A stretch of DNA of 64,000 nucleotides from Bacillota bacterium (GTDB lineage Bacteria > Bacillota > Sulfobacillia > Sulfobacillales > Sulfobacillaceae): contig JAIMBD010000001.1 in NCBI GenBank assembly GCA_023511625.1, forward strand, positions 1 through 64,000, read 5' to 3'. Shown here piece after piece: positions 8,795 to 19,825 of the stretch. The notes under the pieces were generated by a model. It worked only from the letters and a program-made list of their open reading frames with translations, did not search any database and was not told the origin of the DNA. Each line of letters starts with the position of its first letter. Position 1 is the first letter of the stretch. The position numbers and the translations under genes were made by a program.

Positions 8795-9661
8795 CTAACT
8801 TCGGGCGATTTCCTCTCGCACCGTCTCCCTAAGCTCTGGCGGCAGAAGCCCGAGGTGCCACCGCTGCGGCGTGGCCTCCATCATCGCCACCCCGTGTCCT
8901 TTGGCCGTACGGGCCACCAGGCACACCGGCCGGTCGCTGGAAGGTGGTGGCAGAGCATCCAAGGCCGCAATCAGCGCGGCAAAGTCGTGGCCGTCGACCT
9001 CCTCCGCCTGCCACCCAAACGCGCGAAACCGCTCGGGCAACGGCTCGATGGTCATGGCGTCGTTGGTGGCGCCCCCACCGGAATAGCGGTTGGCATCGAC
9101 GATGGCCACTAAGTTGCCGAGGTGATAGTGCCCGGCCGCCATCGCGGCTTCCCAGACCTGACCCTCCTGAACCTCTCCGTCGCCCAACAGAACGAACACG
9201 CGGTAGTCCTGTCCCTTAAGGCGCCCGGCCAGACTCATGCCCACCCCCACCGAGAGGTTATGGCCCAACGACCCCGAGCTGAAATCGACGCCAGGCACCC
9301 ACCGCATGTTGGGGTGGTCGGTCAGAGCCGCCCGCGCACTGCCGTATTCGTCTAACCATTGCGTGGGGAAATAGCCGAGGTCCGCCAGAATCGGCCACAG
9401 CCCCACGGCCACGTGGCCCTTGCCTAAGAGAAACCGGTCCCGATCGGGCCAATTGGGATCGGTGGGACACAGGCGCAGCGCGTGGTAATACAGCGCCAAC
9501 AGGATCTCCACGCACGACATGGTACTCGAGTAGTGGCCGAGCCCCGCTTGTTCGATCAAGCGGAGCACCTCTAAGCGCAACCAGCGCGCCTTGTCCTTCA
9601 ATTCCGACACCGTGATCGCTCGCCCCCGCTCCAACACCGGGGCATGGGGAGCCATCGCCAT
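8795..9661 (-). CDS. Transketolase, N-terminal subunit (split enzyme)
   Basis: The 288-residue product is the thiamine-diphosphate-binding half of transketolase. It has GHYSSTMSCVEIL with an active-site His near 44, LGKGHVAVGLW, and the ThDP signature GDGEVQEGQVWEAA running on to VDANRYS. The start at 9661 (MAMAPHAP) has AAGGGGGTAAGAG upstream; a longer frame exists but lacks a ribosome site. It ends 101 bp before the C-terminal half. The 9662-9883 interval upstream shows no gene. Confidence 0.9.
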   Translation of the reverse strand: MAMAPHAPVLERGRAITVSELKDKARWLRLEVLRLIEQAGLGHYSSTMSCVEILLALYYHALRLCPTDPNWPDRDRFLLGKGHVAVGLWPILADLGYFPTQWLDEYGSARAALTDHPNMRWVPGVDFSSGSLGHNLSVGVGMSLAGRLKGQDYRVFVLLGDGEVQEGQVWEAAMAAGHYHLGNLVAIVDANRYSGGGATNDAMTIEPLPERFRAFGWQAEEVDGHDFAALIAALDALPPPSSDRPVCLVARTAKGHGVAMMEATPQRWHLGLLPPELRETVREEIARS

Positions 9662-9883
9662 GGTTCTCTTACCCCCTTTTGAGCCTACCGGGACGACCGC
9701 CCGCCCGCGCTCGGCCCCGTCCGCCAACTCGGGCAGTCGGACGCCGCCCCCCGGCTGAAGCCTCGCGTTCGGCGCACGCCCAAAGTGTCCCAGGAATAGG
9801 CCAATCCGGTCAAGAGCGAGGCGACAGAAAAGCGCAGAATTGACGCCCTCATCGCGCCTTTCCGTCCCGCACGCGCCGACCCG

Positions 9884-10831
9884 CTAAGCGTCTTCGGGAA
9901 TCGCCATCTCCCGCCACGGAGAACGCTCGAGCCCTCGGATCAAGGCCGTGATGGCCCGGTTCAAGGGCGCCGAAAGGCCGTGGGCCTCCGCCAGGCGGAC
10001 GATGGCGCCGTTTAACGCATCGATCTCGGTCGGCCGCCCCCGGAAGATGTCCTGCGCCATCGAAGCAAAGTGCGCGGGACCGCCCGATCGCCGCGGACGG
10101 GTGGCCAACTCTACCGGGTCTTCCTCCAATCGGATGCCTAAGCGCTCGGCCACAGCCATCCCCTCGCGGATGACGCCGGCGATGAGCTCCCGCATTTCCT
10201 CGATTTCTACCAGTCGCGCCGAAGGTAGGCGGGTCAGGGCCGTGACCGCGTTCAACCCCACGTTGAACAACAGCTTGGTCCAGATGGCGCCGCGCGGATC
10301 GGCCTCCAGACGCGGTTCCATGCCCCCAGCCCGGAGCAATTCCGCCACCCACTGCACCTCGTCGACCCCCACCCCCGTATGCGGTCCAAACCAGGTGGGG
10401 CCAGCCACCTCGTGCCGGATGCGCCCTGGCGCCAGCACCGTGGCGGCGTTCATGGTCATGCCCTGCAAGACGGGCCCGCCCGCAATCTCGGCGATGACCT
10501 CCTCGTTGCCGAGGCCGTTCTGGACCGAAAGCCAGACCGGCCGCCCGGCGAGTTCCGGAGCCAGGGCTCCCACCGCCGCCCGGGTATCGGTCGACTTGAC
10601 CGCCACCACCACCAGGTCCACCGACATGCCGCGCAGCGCCGCCGCCTCGGTGACCGCCCGCACCTCGGTGACCGTGGTTGCGCCGCGCCCCTCCAGTTTC
10701 AGTCCCCCGGCATTGATAGCTGCCACATGGGCCGCCCACGGGTCCACGGCCCATACCGTCGCGACGTGCCCTAAATGAGCCGCATACAAGCCCCCTATCG
10801 CCCCCGCGCCCAAGACCACCACCGTCGGCAT
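9884..10831 (-). CDS. Ketopantoate reductase-like oxidoreductase (PanE/ApbA family)
   Basis: The 315-residue protein has the N-terminal NADPH-binding motif GAGAIGGLYAA and the family signature KSTDT near 98, followed by the helical ketopantoate-reductase C-terminal domain with the invariant Lys in WTKLLFNVGLNA. It could make pantoate for coenzyme A. Its place between an amidohydrolase and the transketolase cluster, away from panB or panC, makes a catabolic 2-keto or 2-hydroxy acid reductase equally likely. The ATG at 10831 follows GGAGGGGAGTCC. Confidence 0.82.
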   Translation of the reverse strand: MPTVVVLGAGAIGGLYAAHLGHVATVWAVDPWAAHVAAINAGGLKLEGRGATTVTEVRAVTEAAALRGMSVDLVVVAVKSTDTRAAVGALAPELAGRPVWLSVQNGLGNEEVIAEIAGGPVLQGMTMNAATVLAPGRIRHEVAGPTWFGPHTGVGVDEVQWVAELLRAGGMEPRLEADPRGAIWTKLLFNVGLNAVTALTRLPSARLVEIEEMRELIAGVIREGMAVAERLGIRLEEDPVELATRPRRSGGPAHFASMAQDIFRGRPTEIDALNGAIVRLAEAHGLSAPLNRAITALIRGLERSPWREMAIPEDA

Positions 10832-10857
10832 GGACTCCCCTCCTGTGCGAAAAGTGC

Positions 10858-11862
10858 TTAAAGCCCGTAAAATCGCGCCGCGTTTTCGCCCAACAACTGG
10901 GTTTTCCACTGCTCGCTGAGGTCGGTCCGCTCCCGAAGGCACCGGCTGGTGTTCGGCCACCCGGAGTCCCAATGCGGGTAGTCCGACGCGTACAGCAGGC
11001 GATCGGGGCCGACGCATTCGGCCGCAAGCCTGATCCCCTGCTCCTCCGGCTCGACGCCAAAGTAGACCGCGCCGGTGCGGACGTAGTCGCTTGGCGCGCG
11101 CCGGAGATGGTCCGCCTCTTCCCGGCGCAGCGCGTACTCTTCGTCCAAGTGCTCCAGCCAAAACGGCACCCAGCCGCACCCCGCTTCCATGAACCCCACC
11201 TTCAGGCGTGGAAAGCGCTCCAACACCCCGCCCAGAACCACCGCCGTCAAGGCCGCCATCTGTTCCGGCACGTGGGAGAAGGCGTGGATTTCGAGAAAGG
11301 TGGCGAACCGGTCGTTGGCGGCAGTCACACCTCCGCTGGCGTGCAGGGCCACCGGCACACCGAGCATCTCGGCGACCGCATACAGGGGGTCAAGCCAGCG
11401 GTCGCCGGGATTGCGTGGCCCCACGCGGCAAAACGTAGGAACCATCGCGCCCACCAACCCCAGGGTGCGCACCGCGCGCTCGAGCTCCCGCGCCGCCGCA
11501 TCGGGGTCCTGGATGGGGACCATGGCCACGGCCTTCAGCCGCTCCGGCGCCGTCTCGCAAAACCGCGCCACCCACTCGTTATAGGCTTGGGTCAACGCCA
11601 CCGCGAACGCGCGTTCCCGCACCTCGCCGATAAACAGACCGTTGGTGGGGTATAACACCGCCACGTCGATGGCCTCGGCCTCCATGTCTTCAAGGTGCGC
11701 CTGGGGGCTTTGGGCCGGGCGCCCAAGGCGCCCGCCCAGCGTGCGGTCGAAGTTGTCGAAGGGGTACAGGGTCCGCCGCCCGGCGTTCCAGGGCGGCCGC
11801 AAATACCGGCGGATCTCGCCATCCTCGTCGCGCAGGTGCATGTCGGCATCGATGATGCGCAT
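10858..11862 (-). CDS. Amidohydrolase-2 family metal-dependent hydrolase/decarboxylase (ACMSD-like)
   Basis: The 334-residue TIM-barrel protein begins IIDADMHL (metal-binding DxDxH variant) and has HASGG, a His in the barrel segment EIHAFSHVPEQ, GFMEAGCGWVP and the final metal ligand in YASDYPHWD. This pattern is shared with aminocarboxymuconate-semialdehyde and related aromatic-acid decarboxylases. It probably decarboxylates or hydrolyses an aromatic or ring-cleavage acid. The start at 11862 follows GAGGAGGCGGGG. It is the first gene of the minus-strand run, 26 bp before the PanE-like gene. Confidence 0.83.
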   Translation of the reverse strand: MRIIDADMHLRDEDGEIRRYLRPPWNAGRRTLYPFDNFDRTLGGRLGRPAQSPQAHLEDMEAEAIDVAVLYPTNGLFIGEVRERAFAVALTQAYNEWVARFCETAPERLKAVAMVPIQDPDAAARELERAVRTLGLVGAMVPTFCRVGPRNPGDRWLDPLYAVAEMLGVPVALHASGGVTAANDRFATFLEIHAFSHVPEQMAALTAVVLGGVLERFPRLKVGFMEAGCGWVPFWLEHLDEEYALRREEADHLRRAPSDYVRTGAVYFGVEPEEQGIRLAAECVGPDRLLYASDYPHWDSGWPNTSRCLRERTDLSEQWKTQLLGENAARFYGL

Positions 11863-12057
11863 CGTCCCCGCCTCCTCACCCTCCCGCTCGAAGGCATCGC
11901 CGTCGCGTCGCTCCACTTTATCAAAAATTTTGGGTACTGGCAATGCTCTCAGAAGGCGTTCGGCAAAAAGCCACGGCATGCGCTGTTGGGCACGCCCCCA
12001 GCGGGGAATGGCTGGACCGGGCCCAAAGGGCGGCCGCGCCCCCTCCCTCGGCCGGGC

Positions 12058-12086
12058 TTGAGGGAAGGCGGGGAAAATCATAGACT
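12058..12086 (+). promoter_or_regulatory. Promoter of htpX-pspAB
   Basis: TTGAGG (12058-12063) and TAGACT (12081-12086) are separated by 17 bp and lie 37 bp before the htpX start. Confidence 0.5.
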
Positions 12087-12123
12087 AGAGAGGGGAGTAG
12101 ACGGGAGAGGAGGGGAGAAGCCG

Positions 12124-13032
12124 ATGGCCACCCGAAAGCCGTGGTATGGTCGGGACATGGGGCTCACCGTGCGCATGTCGGTGACCATGCTGCTGTTGGC
12201 GGCCTTGTATCTGGCCTTTTTGATTTTCCTCTTTCAAGCCGGCGTGCCGCTACCGACCCTGGTCTTGATCATGGGGTTGTTGCTGCTGTCGCAGTACTAT
12301 TTCTCCGACCAACTGGTGCTGTGGTCGACGCGCGCGCGGCGGGTCTCGCCGGCCCAAGCGCCTGAGCTGTACCGGATCGTAGAGCGCCTCGCCCACTTGG
12401 CCGACGTCCCCATCCCTGCTTTGGCCATCATGCCCGCTCGGATGCCGAACGCTTTTGCCACGGGACGGGATCCCAAGAACGCCGTCATCGTGGTCACCCA
12501 GGGACTGCTCGACCGGTTGGACGAGCGAGAGCTCGAGGCTGTGTTGGCTCATGAGCTGACTCACATCAAGAATCGCGACGCCCAGATCATCACCATCGCC
12601 AGCTTCTTTGCCATGCTGGCCTCGTTCATCGTCCAGCAGATCTTCTTCGTCGGCTTCTCTCTGGACGAGGGGCGCGACCGTCGGGACGGCGCCGCGGGCG
12701 GCATCATGCTGGTATGGGTGGGTTCGCTCTTGGTGTGGGCCATCAGCTACATCCTGATCCGCGCCCTCTCCCGCTACCGCGAATACGCCGCCGACCGCGG
12801 ATCGGCCATTCTGACGGGCCACCCCGGGTATTTGGCCAGTGCCCTGTTGAAAATCGAAGGGGGCATGCGGCGCACCCCTAACACCGACCTGCGTTCGGCG
12901 GAGGCGCTCAACGCCTTCTTCATCTTCCCCGCCATCAGTCGCGACTCTTTGATGGAACTCTTCTCCACGCATCCGAGCCTCGAGCACCGGTTGGCCTACT
13001 TAGAGCGACTGCAAGAAGAAATGGAGAAATAG
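12124..13032 (+). CDS. htpX: Membrane zinc metalloprotease HtpX (peptidase family M48)
   Basis: The 302-residue protein has two N-terminal membrane segments (about 16-38 and 43-58) and the catalytic HELTH at 143-147 on the cytosolic side. Two more hydrophobic segments follow, then the third zinc ligand region REYAADRGS. It degrades damaged membrane proteins under envelope stress. The ATG at 12124 follows AGGAGGGGAG. It leads a two-gene unit with pspAB, and the facing unit encodes PspA and PspAA, so the four form one stress-response locus. Confidence 0.93.
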   Translation: MATRKPWYGRDMGLTVRMSVTMLLLAALYLAFLIFLFQAGVPLPTLVLIMGLLLLSQYYFSDQLVLWSTRARRVSPAQAPELYRIVERLAHLADVPIPALAIMPARMPNAFATGRDPKNAVIVVTQGLLDRLDERELEAVLAHELTHIKNRDAQIITIASFFAMLASFIVQQIFFVGFSLDEGRDRRDGAAGGIMLVWVGSLLVWAISYILIRALSRYREYAADRGSAILTGHPGYLASALLKIEGGMRRTPNTDLRSAEALNAFFIFPAISRDSLMELFSTHPSLEHRLAYLERLQEEMEK

Positions 13033-13068
13033 GCCCCGCGCATCGGTTCCGGGAAGGGAGGAGGAGGG

Positions 13069-13629
13069 GTGGGGTTCTTCGACGCCCTTTTCGGGCGCAC
13101 CCGTGTGCCCCCGGGCAAGGCCGACCCGCTGTTCGCGTTGAGCACCGCGCTCTTGGATATCGAGGCCAAACTCAACGCCAAGCCAGGGCCCGAGTCGGCG
13201 TTGGTGCTGCGCATGGTCGACAACTCGGAGTATGAAGCCCTCGAACGCGAGGTAGAAGCCACTCTCAAGGTGGGGGGAAAAGACCTGCCGGTCGAGGTCC
13301 GCAGCGTAGAGGATAACCTCGGTTACCGGTGGATGGTCTTTGCCGGCCCTGACCCAGAACAACAGCTCAACGCCATCTACTTGGCCAGTGACCTCCTCAA
13401 GGAAGGGGGCTACGCCGACGGACTCTTGGCAGCCCTGTTTAAATTCCAGCCCCGCGACTGGTACCTCATCTACAGTTTTCGCCGTGCTGCCTTCTATCCG
13501 TTCGTTCCGCTACCGGGCAACCGGCGTGACCAGCCCCGCGAATTTCGATTGGGCCAGACCTTAAAGGCGTGGTTGCCGATCGAAAAAGATCCCGAGCGAT
13601 GGTATGCGCTCTGGGATCCGCCCCTGTAA
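13069..13629 (+). CDS. pspAB: PspA-associated protein PspAB
   Basis: The 186-residue soluble protein starts MGFFDALFGRTR and matches the PspAB family found with HtpX and PspA in Actinobacteria and some Bacillota. It has conserved blocks DNLGYRWMVF and RRAAFYPFVP. Its biochemical role is not established; it is presumed to modulate the phage-shock-type response. The GTG start at 13069 sits right after GGGAGGAGGAGG. It ends only 10 bp from the convergent pspAA stop, leaving no room for a separate terminator. Confidence 0.85.
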   Translation: MGFFDALFGRTRVPPGKADPLFALSTALLDIEAKLNAKPGPESALVLRMVDNSEYEALEREVEATLKVGGKDLPVEVRSVEDNLGYRWMVFAGPDPEQQLNAIYLASDLLKEGGYADGLLAALFKFQPRDWYLIYSFRRAAFYPFVPLPGNRRDQPREFRLGQTLKAWLPIEKDPERWYALWDPPL

Positions 13630-13639
13630 GCTCCCCCGC

Positions 13640-13906
13640 CTACCGGTCCGCTTCGGCCAAAAACCGCCGCGCCTCGTCCAAGGTGATGTCGGGCGGCGGG
13701 AGGATCAGGTCTGACGCCACCAACTGGTCGGGAGCCAGCGGTTCACCGCCGCGCGCCAAACTCACCGCCTGCTCCACCAGCCGCCGGAACTCCGCTTCGT
13801 GCCCGGCTTCGAGCTCCTTTAAGAGCTCGTCGTCCAAGGCGTGGATTTGGCGCCAGCGTGCCTCGTCCACGCGGTATTGGCCCTCGGCCATCACCCGCAC
13901 AATCAT
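13640..13906 (-). CDS. pspAA: PspA-associated protein PspAA
   Basis: The 88-residue protein MIVRVMAEGQYRVDE... with the C-terminal block SDLILPPPDITLDEAR is a clear PspAA. The family travels with PspA and binds or tunes it in the membrane-stress response. Its ATG overlaps the TGA of pspA by four bases (ATGA), so translation is coupled. Confidence 0.88.
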   Translation of the reverse strand: MIVRVMAEGQYRVDEARWRQIHALDDELLKELEAGHEAEFRRLVEQAVSLARGGEPLAPDQLVASDLILPPPDITLDEARRFLAEADR

Positions 13907-14613
13907 GACCCGCTGCCTTTCCCCATCTCCGCCTTGAGCCGCGCCAACTCCTCCGCCACCGTGTCGTGGGCCTGCAACTTCTTCAGCTCGTCGCGGATGG
14001 GGTCGCGCTCACCGGGCTCCAGCGCCAAGGCACCCTTCTCAGCCAACTCGTCCACGGCCGCCGCCCGAGCGCGTAGACTTTCGGTCTTATCCTGCGCCCG
14101 CTGCAACGCCAAGGCCAGGTCGGCCATATCCTCCCCGAGGCCGGTAGTGGCTTCCCCGATCTTCACCTGCGCCTGAGCCGCCGAGTATTGCGCCTTGATG
14201 ACCTCTTTTTGGGTCCGGAAGGCGTCGACCTTCAGGGCTAACTTTTGCTGGAGGTCTGTCAGGCGCTCTTCTTCCCGCGCCAGCTCCTGGACCTGCTGGC
14301 GCAACGGCTCGATTTGGGCCTCCACTGCCTGCTTGCGCGCAAGGGCCTGCTGTGCCAGGTCGTCCCGCCCGGCCGCCACGGCGTCGCGGGCGTCTTGATC
14401 CCACTGCTGCACCTGTTGCTCCAAACGGGCCAATTGCAGCTCCAACCGTTTCTTGGAGGTCACCACCTCTGCGATCCCGCGCCGGATGTTCTGCAGCTGT
14501 TCGACCTGTTTTTGGTACGAATATTCCAAGGTCTCCCGAGGGTCCTCCGCCCGGTCCAGCACGTTGCTGACCTTGGCCTTGAAAATCGTAGACATCCGCG
14601 AAAGCAACCCCAT
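13903..14613 (-). CDS. pspA: Phage shock protein A (PspA/IM30/Vipp1 family)
   Basis: The 236-residue protein is almost entirely helical and coiled-coil, as expected for PspA. It begins MGLLSRMSTIFKAKVSNVLD with an amphipathic membrane-binding helix, then has the DPRETLEYSYQKQ motif typical of the family. It forms oligomeric scaffolds on stressed membranes to hold proton leakage. The ATG at 14613 follows GGGAGGCGG and a strong promoter lies 25 bp further up. Confidence 0.94.
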   Translation of the reverse strand: MGLLSRMSTIFKAKVSNVLDRAEDPRETLEYSYQKQVEQLQNIRRGIAEVVTSKKRLELQLARLEQQVQQWDQDARDAVAAGRDDLAQQALARKQAVEAQIEPLRQQVQELAREEERLTDLQQKLALKVDAFRTQKEVIKAQYSAAQAQVKIGEATTGLGEDMADLALALQRAQDKTESLRARAAAVDELAEKGALALEPGERDPIRDELKKLQAHDTVAEELARLKAEMGKGSGS

Positions 14614-14638
14614 GTCCCCGCCTCCCTTCTTTGCCCCC

Positions 14639-14667
14639 AGTATATGTCTGGCCCCAAGGGCTGTCAA
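14639..14667 (-). promoter_or_regulatory. Promoter of pspA-pspAA
   Basis: A perfect TTGACA (14662-14667) and TATACT (14639-14644) are separated by 17 bp on the minus strand. This is one of the strongest consensus promoters in the window. Confidence 0.75.
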
Positions 14668-14771
14668 AACCGCAGAGCTTTGCCGGAATCGCGCCCGGCG
14701 CGCCGACGCATGCTGGATGGCGTGGCGGGGACCCACAGCCGGTCGTTGGCCGGTGCGGGAAGGAGGACGAG

Positions 14772-17033
<2,262 letters not shown>

Positions 17034-17159
17034 CCATGCACCCCCACTCGGTTCAGCTCCGCATCGGAGGTATTATACCACCGATCCTGCGCCCGCGAAG
17101 GAGCACCCCTGCCACCGATGGGACCGCGCCCCGGCCCGCCAAAAAATCCCCGGAATTTC

Positions 17160-17189
17160 TTGACACCCAAAAACCGATTGCCCTAGACT
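17160..17189 (+). promoter_or_regulatory. Promoter of the riboswitch-controlled hydrolase gene
   Basis: A perfect TTGACA (17160-17165) and TAGACT (17184-17189) are separated by 18 bp, immediately upstream of the aptamer. Confidence 0.65.
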
Positions 17190-17194
17190 AAATC

Positions 17195-17348
17195 CGGTCT
17201 GTTTCGAGCCGAATCCCTGTCGTTTGGACAGGGTACGGGGGATTTGGGTCCCCGCAAGGGGATCGCACGGTGAATCTGACGGATGTCAGTAGGGGGCGCC
17301 TTCTCCCCCGAACCACGGGAGTTCCCGGTACTAACCTCGGAGGCAGTA
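17195..17348 (+). promoter_or_regulatory. c-di-AMP riboswitch (ydaO/yuaA type)
   Basis: The 5' leader contains the ordered conserved blocks of the ydaO/yuaA aptamer: GAGCCGAATCCC, GGTACGGGGGA, GGTGAATCTGACGGATGTCAG, CCGAACCACGGG and CTAACCTCGGAGGC. Stems between them are well formed (for example CCCTGTC/GACAGGG). This class binds c-di-AMP and usually turns off peptidoglycan hydrolase and osmolyte genes. The downstream gene is a secreted NlpC/P60 hydrolase, an expected target. End coordinates are approximate. Confidence 0.92.
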
Positions 17349-17372
17349 CATAGAAGGAAGGATGTCGGATGG

Positions 17373-18572
17373 TTGGCTAGTTATCGACGCCTGGTATGGT
17401 TTGCCTCGGGCCTCTCTTTTGCCCTCGTACCGGCCGTCTCACCGATGGCGCACGCCGCATCCGCTCCCACCTTGCGGGAGGGCGCCGAGGGAGCGCCGGT
17501 CCGCACTGCGGAATCTGACCTCAAGCAGTTGGGGTATTATACCGGCAATATTGACGGAATATTTGGACCAGAGTTACTTGCCGCGACGGAGGCCTTCCAA
17601 CGGGCGCACGGCTTGGTGACAGACGGTGTCATCGGCCCCGCCACCTGGGGCGCTTTGGACGCGGCGCTGAACGCGAGCGGCGGGGCAAGTCAAGCTTCCC
17701 CCACCTTCGAGGCGGCTCCGGCCACTTTAGAGCTTGGCGACCAGGGAGACGCCGTCAAGACGCTGCAGACCTGGTTGGATCAAACGGGGGCGCATCTCGC
17801 GGTCGACGGCGACTTTGGCCCGTTGACCTACCAAGCCGTCCGACTGTTTCAGGCCGAACACGGCTTGCCGGTCACGGGAGTCGCCGATGCGGCCACCCTT
17901 TCGCTGTTGCAGCGCTTGGCCCAAGCCCCCGCCGCGGCCGATCCGGCGCCGGTCCTCGGACCTGGCGCCACCGGTAGCGCCGTGGCTGCCCTGCAAACCG
18001 AGCTTCAGCGCGTCGGGTACTCGCCCGGCGGCATCGACGGCATTTTTGGTCCCGAGACCGAGCGCGCGCTCATCGCCTTCCAGTCTGCCCACGGGCTTAC
18101 GCCGACCGGCACCTTGGATGCCGCCACCGAAGCCGCCTTGAACGGCGCCTTGGCCGAGGCCGCGGCCAGCGCTGAACCGAGCCGCGGCGTCGTCTCCGCC
18201 ACGCGCGAGGCAGTGGTAGGCATCGCGCTGCGCTACGACCACTGGCGTTACGCCTGGGGCGGCGCCTCCCCGGCCACAGGCTTCGATTGCTCGGGTTTTG
18301 TGCAGTGGGTTTTCAGCCAAGTCGGAGTGAGCCTTCCCCGCACCTCCTTCGCGCAGTGGGATGCCGGTCCGCACGTGAGCTACAGCGCCCTGCAACCGGG
18401 AGACCTGGTGTTTTTCACCACCGGCGGGGTGTTCGCCGACCACGTCGGCATCTACCTCGGCGACGGCAATTTCATCTCTGCGACCACCCCGGAACAGGGC
18501 GTGGTCATCCAAAACATGGGGATGGCGTATTGGGCGCAGCGGTTTGACGGCGGCGTGCGCCTATTGCCGTAA
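17373..18572 (+). CDS. Secreted peptidoglycan hydrolase: peptidoglycan-binding repeats plus NlpC/P60
   Basis: The 399-residue product has a signal peptide with core LVWFASGLSFALVPAVSP, then three peptidoglycan-binding repeats. The first and third contain GIFGPE preceded by a Gly-Tyr-rich turn; the second has DGDFGPLT. A C-terminal NlpC/P60 domain carries the catalytic Cys in GFDCSGFVQW and the His in DHVGIYLG. It cleaves peptide stems of the cell wall. The start is taken as TTG 17373, 11 bp after AGAAGGAAGG. An ATG at 17283 lies inside the riboswitch aptamer and cannot be the start. Confidence 0.92.
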   Translation: MASYRRLVWFASGLSFALVPAVSPMAHAASAPTLREGAEGAPVRTAESDLKQLGYYTGNIDGIFGPELLAATEAFQRAHGLVTDGVIGPATWGALDAALNASGGASQASPTFEAAPATLELGDQGDAVKTLQTWLDQTGAHLAVDGDFGPLTYQAVRLFQAEHGLPVTGVADAATLSLLQRLAQAPAAADPAPVLGPGATGSAVAALQTELQRVGYSPGGIDGIFGPETERALIAFQSAHGLTPTGTLDAATEAALNGALAEAAASAEPSRGVVSATREAVVGIALRYDHWRYAWGGASPATGFDCSGFVQWVFSQVGVSLPRTSFAQWDAGPHVSYSALQPGDLVFFTTGGVFADHVGIYLGDGNFISATTPEQGVVIQNMGMAYWAQRFDGGVRLLP

Positions 18573-18625
18573 TGGGTCCCCGGAGCGCGTGGCTGCGCCG
18601 GCGGCGGAGGACTCTGCCGCCGACT

Positions 18626-19825
18626 TTATTCTACAGCCAAGATCAGGCATTTTAGGTATCGGGACTCCGGCAGCGTCGGCAGTACCGGGTGGTCCGGACC
18701 CTGTCCGCGAATCTCCAGGATACGCACCCGCCGATGGACGTCGGTCGCCGCCTCGCCCACCACCTGAATGAACTCGGCCTCCGAGAGATGGTACGAGCAA
18801 CTGCAGGTCACCAGAATCCCGCCCGGCCGGATGAGCTTCAAGGCGCGTAGGTTGATCTCCTTGTACCCTGCCCGGGCCTGGGCCACCCGGTCGCGCGATT
18901 TGGTGAAGGCCGGCGGGTCGAGGATGCCCAGGTCGTATCGGGCCCCCCGCTCGCTTTCGCTGCGCAACCAGTCGAAGGCATTGGCCACCACCCAGTCTGT
19001 CCGCTGTGCCAATCCGTTGCGGGCGGCGTTCTCCCGTGCCCGCGCGATGGCCTCCCGGTCGAGGTCGATCCCCACCACCCGCTCGGCGCCTGCCGCTGCG
19101 CAGTGCAGGCCAAAGCCCCCGGTATGACAAAAAGCGTCAAACACCGTGCGCCCGCGCGCCAACTCTGCCACGCGGCGCCGGTTCTCGGCCTGGTCGAGAA
19201 AGTGCCCCGTCTTCTGCCCTCCGACAAGGTCTACCGCAAACGTGAGCGCCCCTTCGCGCACCCATACCGTTTCGCGAATGCGACCGTAGAGTAGTCGGTT
19301 CTGCCGCGGCAAGCCCTCTAGCGCCCGCACCGGAAGGTCCCCGCGCTCCCACACCCCTTCGGGATGAAGGCGGTCCACCAAGCGGTCGACCACCGCCGGA
19401 AGAAATCGGGCCATGCCGAGGCTGGTGCATTCGACCACCAGCATGGGGCCGTAGCGGTCCACAATCAGGCCCGGCAGGCCGTCGGACTCGGAGTAGATCA
19501 CGCGGTACGCCTCCCGGTCGCCCACCACGGTGGCCCGGTAGCGGAGCGCCGCCTCCACGCGGGTCTGAAACAACTCCTCGTCGACCGTCTCGCGGCGAAA
19601 CCGGGTCACCATGCGCACGGCGATGACGGAGCGCGGATTGAAGAACCCTTGCCCCAGGTAGCGCCGCTCCGGATCCCAGACCGAGACCACCGCACCCGGC
19701 GGCGCATCGCTATGGTGAATCTCGCCCCGGTAGACCCACGGGCAGCCCTTGAACACCCGCGCCTCAGTCGTCTTGAGCCGTACCGCAGAAGTCCCCCGCC
19801 GCTCCTGCACCTCCGTGGGCCTCAC
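18626..19825 (-). CDS. rlmI: Class I rRNA methyltransferase, RlmI-like (23S rRNA m5C)
   Basis: The 399-residue protein has an N-terminal PUA domain (VFKGCPWVYRGEI), the RlmI central domain with SESDGLPGLIVDRYG, and a Rossmann methyltransferase fold with FDAFCHTGGFGLH for S-adenosylmethionine. The catalytic motifs are DPPAF and TCSCSYH. It should methylate a cytosine of 23S rRNA. The GTG at 19825 overlaps the gltX stop by four bases (GTGA), indicating translational coupling. RlmI is the best match; RlmK-like or unspecified paralogues remain possible. Confidence 0.88.
   Translation of the reverse strand: MRPTEVQERRGTSAVRLKTTEARVFKGCPWVYRGEIHHSDAPPGAVVSVWDPERRYLGQGFFNPRSVIAVRMVTRFRRETVDEELFQTRVEAALRYRATVVGDREAYRVIYSESDGLPGLIVDRYGPMLVVECTSLGMARFLPAVVDRLVDRLHPEGVWERGDLPVRALEGLPRQNRLLYGRIRETVWVREGALTFAVDLVGGQKTGHFLDQAENRRRVAELARGRTVFDAFCHTGGFGLHCAAAGAERVVGIDLDREAIARARENAARNGLAQRTDWVVANAFDWLRSESERGARYDLGILDPPAFTKSRDRVAQARAGYKEINLRALKLIRPGGILVTCSCSYHLSEAEFIQVVGEAATDVHRRVRILEIRGQGPDHPVLPTLPESRYLKCLILAVE

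Noticed and set aside
17283-17372. ATG at 17283 as start of the NlpC/P60 gene
   Set aside because: It lies within the c-di-AMP riboswitch aptamer and would add about 30 residues before the signal peptide without a ribosome site.
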